A stretch of 60,000 nucleotides of DNA from Hydractinia symbiolongicarpus (Eukaryota > Cnidaria > Hydrozoa > Anthoathecata > Hydractiniidae): assembly GCF_029227915.1 (NCBI RefSeq), contig NC_079877.1, forward strand, positions 29,353,851 through 29,413,850. The letters run 5' to 3'. The translations under genes were made by a program, and so were the position numbers. The notes under the pieces were generated by a model. That model saw only the letters and a program-made list of their open reading frames with translations. It searched no databases and was not told where the DNA came from. Numbering within the stretch: the first letter of the stretch is position 1; each line of letters begins with the position of its first letter. This document shows, piece after piece, positions 42,501 through 54,800 of the stretch.

Positions 42501-43424
42501 CCTTGTCTCCCAGGTTGAGTTAGAACTTTCGCAAGTCGACCTCTGGCTGAATAATAACAAAATGACTATTAATATGGACAAAACTGAAAAAATCTTTTTC
42601 AGCAACTACAGCCAGTTAAAAAAAGTTGAAAACAAAACTATTAACTATATGGGTATATATTCCTTTGAAGAGGAGAGAAAAAGTTAAATATCTTAGGGTA
42701 ACATTTCATCAAAAAATGCAATGGAAAGAGCACATTAATGACATAAAGAGAAAAATACTAATTGAATAATTTAAAATTAGAACCATTGCATTCTGTTTAA
42801 CACCTCACACAAAAAACGTTTTAATTAATGCACTGGTCATGCCATATTTCAACTACTGCTCCTCTGCATGGGCTTGTGCCACCCAAGGTAGATTGGGAAA
42901 ACTAGAAAAACGATTAAAATGTGTTGGGAAAGAGAGGGAATATTCAATGAATAATTTACTCATCAAAAACGATGCCATATTAGTTTTCAAAGCCATGAAT
43001 TATATTGCTCCTGATTTCATGCACTCTTTCAGAATTTCAGAATTCCTTTTGACAAAAAACTGTCATAATCATCAAACAAGAGGAGCTTCAAAAAACAGGT
43101 TGACACTTCCCTTGGTCAACGCGGAATTTGGCAAAAAAGCCTTCCCATTTAGAGCTGCAAAAGTGTGGAATAATCTTCCAGACCAAGTGACCTGTCATGA
43201 AAGTCTGCTTTTGTTTAAAACTTCCATCTCTAATGTATTTGGCAAATTCTAATGGAGATCACTTTTTAACTTTTTAATTTTTTTTTTATTCTTTTTCTTT
43301 TCAATTTTCACAGATTATAAATGTTACTATGTTTGATTGAGCTGAGGCAGTCTAAGGTTTATCATTTTTTGTTTCTTTTTTGTTCTAGTGGCCCCCAGTG
43401 GAAACAATCCACTAACTATAGGTT

Positions 43425-43504
<80 letters not shown>

Positions 43505-46500
43505 ATCTATCTATCTATGATGATTACATTATTAAGAATCTTTACCAAACATTTACATCTTTCTTTTAGAAAAGAAGATTGGACACACCACTGCAGCTCT
43601 AAAACAAGAAGGAATACAGGCACACACCCAGGAAAACAACTTCAAAACATTCTTTAAGGAAAACAACTTGCAACAGATAAACATTGAGGTATGTATTAAA
43701 CTTTGTCATTCATATTTTAGCCCGGGTGCACAGAGTAATTCTTCTTCAGTATAATTTGCACCAATTATACTTGCCATGCATGATCAGAGGTCCATCAGGT
43801 TGAAAAACTCTGTATTGAGAATGGACATTGTATATGATTTTGAATTATAGAGTATTCTCACATTGTTTGAACTTTGAAAGTGTATTTTTAAATTCTTGTT
43901 TTAGAATCTATCCTACTTATTTCAGTCATAAGAATTATGTTGTATCTTATTTCCAAATTTGATATGCTGGCAAAAAATGTTGAGTGAAATTAAGAACTTG
44001 GAACTGTGATAATAAAAGAAATATTCTTTGGCTCCATTTTCTCAATCTAGTTTAAAAACATGTTATACTAAGTTTTAAGTCATTTTAATTTTAACTGTAG
44101 TTATAGGACTTTTAGCATAAACCAAAATTGCATTTTTCATGCTGGTAAAATCAAAATGACCACAGGCCAAGACCTGTAATATTGAAATTCGTGGTATAAA
44201 GACATTTAATTTTATGGTACTTGCAATAATAAAGGATAAGTTATTGTCTAGAACTATGTCAAATCTTGGCACAAAAACTAGTTATTTTTTCTTATTTTTT
44301 ATTTACCAACCAAGTTTATTGAGACCATGGCCAATTTATTTATAGCTTCAACACTACTAAGATTTTTGACTTTACCTAGCTAACTCTGGAAAAATTTCTT
44401 TGAATATAAGACTACACTGCATACACAAAATTAAAGACAGCATAGAAAGATTATTTTCCTAGAAAAAGAGCATAAAAATAAATCGTTTACCCAGCCTTCA
44501 CAAATTTCCACGCCTGATTGCTAGTACCACTTGTTATAAGTGCTCACAAAACTGCATCAATAGAAAGGGCGCATATTCAGTTTTTATTAAATCTTTTATA
44601 ACTTAATACATTTTAGTCTGAAATGGCCAACTCAACTGCTGCAACAAAAGTGACAACTATGGCAACATTAGTTTCAAGTATTTCAAGTTTAGTTGGCACT
44701 GCAGGAACATCATCTAACCAAGGTGAGCTGCTCTTTAACATTTTTATTGAATTAGTGAATGCTTATAGTCTTCCACTTCACATTGACTACCAAAGAAAAA
44801 TTGAATGCTCTGAATTAATGCTTTGTACATAATTATATTGGAAGTGTTTGAAAACTTTCAGCAACTGTTTAAAAAAAATCAGGCAAAAACTTATCCCAAA
44901 TACGTCAAGGTTATTCCTAACCCCAGTCTTGCTTATAAAACCAAAAAGAGCATTAACCCATTAAGTGCCACTTAAAAATTTACCTCAGCTACTATCTTTT
45001 GCAGGTGTTTTTTTTCCTATTCATTGACAACCTTGATTTGTTTCCCTTAGAGCAGCTAATTTGGTTTTAGATTTTTTGCTGACGTATGCCTTAATTTACT
45101 CTTTGCTTGTAATTTATAGAGGTTAAATCGGTGTTCAAGATAATGTATAGGATCATGTATCTTTGAGAAACGGTTTCTGAGATATTGGAGTTTAAAGGTT
45201 TTTTCATGACGTCATCAGCCTGGCCATTCCGAAACGGATTCGTGAACCCAGGTTTGGGAAACTTACCCAAATTGATCCTAGGTGGTTTCTAGTTACCTGC
45301 ACGGTGAAAAATGACTGACGTCACAACCTCGTTTCCAAGTTTTAAGTGCGATGCAATGGCTTCATTAATTTAAATTAAGATATTAACGCTAAAGTAGTGT
45401 TATTGACCGTACCGTAACGTCATAAAATTTAACATTTCAGACGTAACTTTTCGGCCACATCAAAGGAAAATAGCGATATCCACTATGACTGTCCTACACA
45501 CTTCGTATTATTACATAAGATTAGAAAATAAGTGTATGTACTTTCGTGAAAACAAAAACTTTAGACACAGACAAAATTGTGACAAAGTTGTAGAGAAACT
45601 CAAAAGAACTAAAAGGACGGCATACAAATATTGAAACTCAGATAAACTTACCATTAAAAAACAAAAAAAATGTGAAGTGAAAAAAAATCCAATATCAAGA
45701 AAGTGTAATTGCAAGCTTTTTGAAAAACAACCTTTATAGGGAGATCTATAAAATTTTGCTCCCATAGAGTAAAAAGACTTTTTTCCAAATTCAAGGTTAC
45801 ATTTTAAAAGTTTTATTGACTTTTGGTTATTCCGTGTATTCATTGTGTGACTCTGAATCTCATATAACCTTGAAAGTTTGGACGAACATCAGCATCTAAG
45901 CACTAGAAAACAAAAAATATTGTTTTGTTCTTTTTGATGTTTTGGTGGACAGCAGTTCTTTTCTGACAATCTTCTCTGCACGTTGTTCCAATGATCTCTG
46001 TTTTCCCAACGTTCATGTTAATAACCCATTCATTTTCATTACAATATTTAACCTCTTTCAAACTCCTCTGCCAGTGTTGTTTCGATTCACTGATTTTTTA
46101 TCCGCACAATAACTGACAATGTCATCGGCATACATTAGAGTTTTTGTAGATGACAGATCAGAGCTGGTCATATAAGCCGCATGATCACGCACCCACGTCT
46201 CCGCACGCGTCTACCTCAACCTAGGTGCGTGATAACCTGCGCGCCATGGCAAATTTTATACAAACATCCATTCCCATTACTTTGTACACCGAACAAAGCT
46301 TAAACTATTTTAAGGAGTGGAGGAGGTTCACAGAGCAAGCTCCATGAGCAGTGAACCCCAATCATTGCGACACTATCAATGACGGTAAATCATTATGGTC
46401 AAGCATTAACAAGTTACCCTGGGTAATAGCAACCCGATTTTCATTAGTTGTTATTAATGCCATTAAATTAGTTTGTATCTGCTTGTGGTTAAAAAATTAA

Positions 46501-49500
46501 ATTTAGGTGAAAAAATTAAACAAGTATAAAAAAGGGAAATTACGAAAGTTCTCCTGATGAAGAAACAAAAAATTTATGTTTATAAAATTAGGCCAAACCA
46601 AGAAAGTGGTTAATCTGTTTCGTGAAAGCGATGTTAAAACTTTATTCATCATCAGCAGACCAATAACTGCATAATAATATATTTTTATTTTAAATTAATA
46701 AGGCCACCAGTTGGACAAAAAAGTCAAAACACTTGCATTATAAAAAAATATACCTTATGATTTGAAAAATACTTCAATTGTTATTAATAACTTAAGGCTT
46801 GCAGCATGTTTGCAGCATTGTTTGGTGTCCATCCTCTATTACCTTTGAGTAATTTTTACTAATTTAATTCTTCATTTTTATTATTATTAAAAACTAAACC
46901 CGACGCCGAAACGCTAGGGTAAGCCACAAGTCAAGGTGTGAACACTCTGTGGAGCGCTTAATAACAGCCGTAAACTGCTCCACACAATCCGGTGGAGTGC
47001 CTTAGTACATGTATACAGTATGTTATAAATCAAGTAATGCGCTTACACCATTATAGTGTTGCGACTGTAAGATATTTTTCAAAAAATAACTATCCCGCAA
47101 CAATAGCTGAAATAAAAATAGAGTTTACAAACTGTTGTTACCCGTTCATGGCAAAAACATTTGGTCAATAAGTTTTTCTAAAAGTTAGAAATTTAATTTA
47201 ACTTAGTACAGTTAAACAATGCTGCACAGGTGTGTAGGGATAATACCCTTTCTCACAGACTCTGTTTAAATAAAAACACAAGAAACAGTCCGTTGTTCAC
47301 ACAGGGCTGAACAGTCAGTTCAGGTAAACCGTGGTGCACATTCGTACAGGCGTACTTTTCAAAAAAAATATAACAGCTTCGGTGTAAATAGAAACGCAGA
47401 AAACAGTCTGTTGGAGGACCCGGCATTGAAATGCCCAGTAAACCCCAACTAACTGTGTTACACAACATTGAACGCCCGATGGAGCGATGAATAAGAGCCA
47501 AAAACAGTGACACACATTCACGTAAAGTGATTTAATACAGCTATATAGTATGTAGTATAATAAATGTAGTGCACACAACTTTATGTGTTTCTGGTGTCAT
47601 ATTTATTTTCAAAAAATAACTTAGTTAAAAAAAATACTCAGCAATTTTATTTGGCAGCATAACTTTTCATTACAGTATTAAAAGCGGAAGCTGCGTAACT
47701 GCATTTATTTAGCATAAGAATTGGGTAGCATGTTCCCTCCGTCGGTATGGTGAGGCCGCGAAGCACTTGGATTGGTCATTTGTGAAAATCCAGCCCTGTT
47801 GGTCTATTGCGAGTGAGCGGTCCAAGGCCTGTAAAAAGAACGGGTCTGCTGGGATGCAAAATAAAGCTGCAGGGCCGCAGGGATTTTCTGCGGTTCTCGT
47901 ACTTAGGACGCCATGTTCCGCGCAGAGACAGATAGACGACGGCTATTTTTATAGATACAAGTGGAAACTTCCGATTCTGGGAATGATTCAGCTGACGATG
48001 CATATTTAGCGTTACTTGATTAGGTGTAACTTGATTTTATGTAACAAAAAATCTGTTCTAAAAAAAGTTTTAAGCATCATTGTGTTAAAACATTTCTCTT
48101 TAAATGACTTTATTTAATTTAAGCCTGGAACCAAGGTTGTTTTTTCATATCAATAACATCTACCTTGCTTTTCACTTGTATTTTTACAAACTCTAGATTT
48201 TTGTAGCAATTCATCACAAGGATGCGTATTTATTATTTAAAGCATCTAAAAGAACAACAATATAATAATATAAAACTTAAAGAAAAAATAGTCTCAGATA
48301 TTTTATTTAATTCATTTGCTATGCTAAAAGTCTACAAGATAATTAAAAAATACAACAAAAAGCAGTGGCCCCAAAATCGATCTTTGTGGGACACCTGTGA
48401 AACACCATTCATCATTAAATGTTTGATTCTGCATCTGAATGTATTGACGATAAACCAGATGCAACTTCCATCAAAATGTGCATAATTTGTATTTTCAAAA
48501 GGGACTGTAAACAACATCAAGTGAACCAATGGCCACGTCCTGGACTCGACTCCCTGTTATGAAAACATTAAAATGGAGTCTTGTGTTGCCGATTGCTGTT
48601 GTCCATACATTGACCCCCTGGCACTTCCCTCCTTCTCTTTGCCTTGACAACATGGTTTGATCTTGCATGTCGGAGCTTCAAATGCACAGATTTTCTTTTG
48701 GGACAAGAATTAAATATGTTATGTGTTTTACTAATAAGAATGTTTACCAAGTGGCAACACTTTAATCAGAATTTAATTCAATTCCTATATTCATTTTATT
48801 ACAACCAATATTAATACAACTGATATTGAGGTGCAAGGTGAGGTGTACAAATAGCATACACACATGTGCCTACAAGGTTTTAAGGTCTAATTAGCCTACG
48901 AGGTACACAAAAAGACGTGTCCTAAGATTTTAAATTTTTAAGCCCTGACGTGTGAGTATATCATATGCTTAACTCACCCCACTGTAAAAGTGTAAGCATA
49001 GCCTCTTACATGTATGTCTACTGGTTACACACATGTTTGTTATGTTTTGCCTAACGAAAATGCAAATAAAAATCTTATCTCTCATATTTTGCATTAAAAT
49101 CTCCTGCAAAATTGTAAAAAGTTTAATTAATGTAAATTTTACTGCATAATTTTTTTTGGCATCTTTTAATGCCATAAATTATAGAATCTGAAGAATAATT
49201 CTTCTTCTTTAGGAATGGTAACGGCTTTCATATCATCAAGACCAAGTGCAAATATAACTTCAACTACAAACATCACCCAAATCACTCAACCAATCATTGT
49301 AGCTCCAACTCAACCATTGTTATTACCTAAACCCAATATACAGCGCAAACAGGTAGGTTCTTAAAGTTCTAAATCCTTTCGTTAATTTTATAGTATACAA
49401 AAAACTGTCAACACTTAGTTAATTTGGATATAACATACAGACTGGAATTAATGTTAGCATTCAGCAATCCTGTGGTAATTAGCATCCTTTGCTACCTAAG

Positions 49501-51829
49501 GAATGTAAAAAAATTGGCGTTATAAAAAATACCGCCCTGCTTACTAAAATTTATCTTAAATTGAAGAAATATTAGGTATAAATGAAAATAAAGAGAAAGA
49601 GAACCAGCACTTTAAATCATATCATACAACGACAGGGTTCAGGATAATATACTCCTCAAAGTTCCCCCTTGTGCACGAAATAGCAGGCCACAAGTTAGTC
49701 CTTCCCTTGGTGTTTTTAAGTATAGGTCCTGTTGAAAACCTTATTATTGACTCTCTTCCATAGTACTGCTTGTATGGAACCTTGTCAGTGACAGCATTTT
49801 AATAGTTATCTCTGGTGACTTCTGCAATATGCAAGATTTTATTTAGCCTCAAGAGTTTTGAATGCTGATAAGAATAGGCCAATCAAATACTTCATTCATT
49901 TTTGCTGATACAAAGATAAAACACAATTCAAGATCGCAAGCGACAAGATGAGTATGATGGACTTAAGATGTTTACAAGAAGAGACATATAAAAAGAGAAA
50001 AACAGGGCAGATCAAATAATACATAAATATCAATTAGATTCTAATTAACAATTACAGTGTATTTAAATTCAACTGGAGCAAAATCTTTGAAGAAATACTC
50101 AATAACCTTTCACCATTTGTTTCTTATCTTTAAAGGAGAACTAAAGATTGATAACAAGTTGTGCTTAAAATGTTCATTGTAATGTGATTATAAACTGTGT
50201 ATTTTTTCTTATATTTGACAGGCCATTTCGTGAGATTTTAGGTAGCTCAATAGTTCTGCACATGCGATCTTAAAAAATTAAATTTTTAAGAAGCAAAAGT
50301 AAGAACAAAATTCCTTTACCCCTTACACTACCCAGGGGCTTTCTTTTGGCATAGGGAACATGCGAAGAGCAAGTTCCAACAAAGTTAACAATTTAGAATT
50401 CGGAAACTATATGATACATGAGTAAAATTGTGAGTAAAGTCATTAATTAAACTTTGTAACTACTTGTGGGACAAACAATATTTAATGTAAATTATATTAT
50501 GGAAAGTTGAAGCGTGGTTAATAACGATATTTAACATTTCAATGCTAAGGATGGCTCATGAAATTCCTTACTAAAAAAATATTCCGTTACTATCAAAGAT
50601 TTTTTTTTTTACTTATTATTTCTTTAGTTATTTTTAAACTTTATTTCTTCGAAAGACGATTATAAATATTAAAAATATAATTAATAAGCCACATGGAACT
50701 TTGTCCTCCCCATACTACCACTCATTTTATTATGCACACTATGATTGGTAAGATAAAAATGGATAATAAAATTATAAAAACATGAGAAAGAATCTTCCGT
50801 ACATTGTTGTTACATGCAATCTGTAATAATTCGTTATTTTGTTTCTTTTTGTGCATTTTAACTATGCAGTTTTCTACAGCATGAAAAAGATTTAGTTAAC
50901 GATAAGGGTTGTATAGCCTTCTTAAAGCATTCTCTGACTTTATATTTCGCTTTTTTCGTAATTTCGATAATTTCAGAAAGCTATCGCAGACATAAAGAAA
51001 ACAATATTTGCACGCCTCAAACCTGCACATGTGTGTGGGGGTGTGCGCTGTCAGTGAGGAATTTCTGTTCAATAAATTACTAACTTGTGTGACATCATTC
51101 CATTTTAAATGAATTTGTTTCTTATTTCTTGATCATCTTTTGTAGAGGAAAGGTTTCGTTTAACGGACTGACTTGAGGGAACTTTTCATAAGACAAAACA
51201 GTCGCTTAAAAATTTTATATTCCACAATGTCACAAAATTATTTTTATATACCACAATGTCACAAAATATCAGAACGTGACAAATATATACCATATTCTCC
51301 TGTGCGTAACTGCATACTTACAATCAATGTGATTATTAAAACATGGTAAAGACTGGGTGTGTTGTAAGATAAAGTTAGTCTTATTTTTTTCTTAGATAAT
51401 CCATTCAACTCCTCCAAAAATTGGTTATAATCCCAACCCATCAGTGTTGACATCACCTCTTCATGGTTCACCAAGTCATTCATGGCAGGTGTAAGTAAAT
51501 ATATAAATGAAATTTAAATTTTAGCTGATTTGATGTGTAGTTTATACATGTTATGCATGTACTACATGGTTTTTACCCAAACCCAAAAATTAATCAGACA
51601 ATGACATAATCAAATCTTCTTGAAGTTTACGAAAATATGACAGTATAACTCTTGACTTGACTCTTAACTCTCTTGTAGTTGTAGCTTGCCACAATAAAAA
51701 CAGGAGACTGCAGTAACAATAGAACATTTAATAAGAAATCACCTTATAAAAGTTATCTTTATTTACTAGGACGTCACCTTTAAATCGAAAAAGAATTCGT
51801 GCAGATTATGATCTGGAGCAGCTTGACAG
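39585..51829 (+). CDS. TFDP: DP gene exons 1-6: divergent N-terminal region
   Basis: Exon 1 (39585-39633) reads [16 protein letters not shown] and ends in phase 1 at a GTATTA donor. Exon 2 (43570-43688) is open in the one frame that joins both sides. Exons 3-5 are Ser/Thr/Pro-rich ([18 protein letters not shown]). Exon 5 ends at 51490 with the strong donor GTAAGT, since the GT two bases earlier breaks the frame. Exon 6 holds a basic cluster (LNRKRIRAD), a possible nuclear signal. Only exons 3 on are strongly supported by consistent splicing into the conserved domain; exons 1-2 rest on phase and open frame. Confidence 0.65.
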
Positions 51830-54800
51830 GTGTGTTTACTTGTTGCAATAACATAGCTTTATTAATAGCCGTCGTCTGTCCGCGAAAGACGCATCCTTTT
51901 ACGGAAACACGAAATGCGATATATAAAGGACAGGGGACTTCGTGGATTTTTCCACGGGTTAACGACTAGTTTATATTTTATGTGTATTATAATACCTTGA
52001 TAATACCCATACGTCTATCTGTCTGTTACGCACAATGGTCCGCAGTAGGGAGACGGGAAATGCGCTGAATATAGGATAGGTCAACCAGTGGATTTATCCA
52101 CGTGCCACCAAATAGTGTTGAATAATACACTACTAGCATTTTCTTAAGTTTCTTATTTAGTTTCTTAAACTTATGATATATTGAATGGAATTGACATACA
52201 CTCCGTACATTTTCAATCACACAAATGGCAAATTACTTTTATTAGTTTCTTAATTTTTTGAAACCTGAAAAATCTAGTACTGAAAGTTTTTGATTTTTTG
52301 AAATTCCAGCCTCCAGTTTCTTATAAATAGTTTTCCTTTAAAAAAAATACAGAATAATAACATGAATCTAACATTTACTTTTAGTAAACGCAGAAGAACT
52401 CCCAATCGTTGTGGCCCAGAGAAAGGTGGAAAAGGTCTTCGACATTTTTCAATGAAAGTTTGTGAGAAGGTTCAACAAAAAGGAATCACCTCATATAACG
52501 AAGTAAATGTTTTTTAATACATGTGTACTATTGAAAGGCTTTAAAAAAATTTATGTTACGCTTAGAATTCAAACCTCAAATCTTGTGTGATTTTTTTATA
52601 TTTCTGTGAATAAATTGTCTTTAGTTTTGTCTAGCTAGGACCTAAACAAAAATTTGTATTTAACACTTCTGTTTGAATTAGAAACAAGATAGCTGTACAG
52701 CGATGAAGCTGTGGAACCAATGTTAAAACGGAGCTGGGTTTTTTTGTTACTCTAGGATACACAGAGCCTATTTCTAACTATTGACGTATCACAAGCCAAT
52801 AAAAATTCAATCCTCGCTTGCCTAACATTTGCGACAGATGATGCTAGACTAATTACTAAATATCTTTTTTTTAACCTTCTCACAAACGCAAGACTGAAAT
52901 ATAATGAAATACATCATTTTTTGAGTAAATAAGGTTTCTAATAAAAGTTGTACCAGTAAAAGCATGTTTTAATAAAACAAAATCCCTGCATAGGAGCTAG
53001 TTTATGTCAATAAAGTATATGCAGCACCAAGAAAACATTGAGCATTGAAGATAAGAAATTCATTAAAGCAACAAAAGGTTAGCATTGCAACTTAGGTTGA
53101 CCACATAGTCCAGTTAAACCATTTCGCACAACCAGTGTGGAGTGCTTCCAGTAAAACACTTACGGTCTGCTATAGGAAAAACTGTCAGACAACATATTTT
53201 ATTTCACGTTTCCCTATAAAGGTTGCAAATCAAATAAAATAATAAACAGGCTACAGTCTGTCGTATACCAGGCCAATTAATTACCTCTCGCAGTCAAGAT
53301 ACTGTACACGCTGTTTTTTTTATAAGAAACCAGTTTTGGCTACTGAGGCTCAAGTTTCTTATTTTTTTCTGATTTTGAGGCTAAAAGTTTCTTAACAGTT
53401 CTTAATTTTGACGACATGGAAGTAAAACATTTTTGACCTATATCTTTACAGTTCAAATGATTTTGTTTGTACATAAGTGATATATACTAGTGCTGTGTTA
53501 GTAGTATGAGTATTGCTTTCTGATAATTCATATCGCTTTTGGAAATGAAGGGTTGTTTCTTTCTTAATATATATTTCTAGTTTTGTCTGCTATTTGACCA
53601 ATTAAAAAGTGCTAAGAGCTCACTGTGATATTTTCTGTAATAGTTTATGGCCTGGGGGAGCTTGAGGTACTGAGCCAAGCTAAGTTTCTTAATATTTTCA
53701 AATTTTGAGCCTCGGGTTTCTTATAAGCGTGTTTCTTATAAAAAAATTGTGTCTCACAAAAAACAGGCTCTATTTGAGCTTGCATTGAAAATAATTTATT
53801 CATAGCATAACTAATAAAAATGAGCTTTTGGTGCTTGTTTTACAGAGGAAAAATTAAACAGGCGGGCAAAATTGTAGAACCCCTCCTGTTTAATTTACTG
53901 AGCAGCAAGCTCAATAATATACGTATTTTATTCAAACTGGTATAGCCGAATTGTCATTTTGTACTGAGGACGCCCGAAAAAGGGATGGCAAGTCTAAAAA
54001 TATCTGAGCCAACCCTTGTTTTATGGGTTGAAGGCTAGTCCAATAAAACGCCCTTTCAGACATGGTCTGCAGAAAATTTCCACAAATCTGAGCAATTCTA
54101 GAGTAGTTTCATATATTCCCAAGATCTTTTGTGCAAATCGACAGGCACAATAAACATGCAATGATCCGTAGACCAACCAGCCTATTACAAACTTTAATTT
54201 TAAATGGAGGCATTTTTTGATCTTGAAATTAAAATCTAGTTTATGCATGCAGATTAATTTACAACATACATAAGTGAAAAAATGCTACTAGCCTAACAAT
54301 TTTTTTATCATAACTTAAACAGTCAGGAAGAACTGATAATTAGCCTTTAAAGGACAGTTAGCCAATACAGGAAATTATATGGCACACAGTAAAATTAGCT
54401 GCTTATGTGGCTAATTATACTGTAGAGATCTTATTTCTTTAATTTCCACACTTTTCTTCGATATCGATCTTCCAATAGTCATCTACCTAGTTTCATAGCA
54501 TGTTATGCTCCAATAAAAAAGAAAATAAGAACAAGAAACGACTGCGCATGAAAGATATATATTCATTTTCAAACTAATACTGGCTAATTAACCTTATGAA
54601 TACGGACGTAGTCAGGCGTAAAAAATATGGGGAAGGCATACCCTACAATATCGACATATTGAAGAAAATTGTGGAAATTTAGGCAAAAAGATCTCCACCG
54701 TATTATAGCCGTATTGACTAACTATCCTGTTACAAGCTAATTATCAGTTCTCCCTGACTGTTAATTTTCTTCTTCTATATAGTCTGCATTTTATTATCCC

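Noticed and set aside
48568-48750. 60-codon minus-strand frame in DP intron 3
   Set aside because: No recognisable motif and no context; left unassigned.
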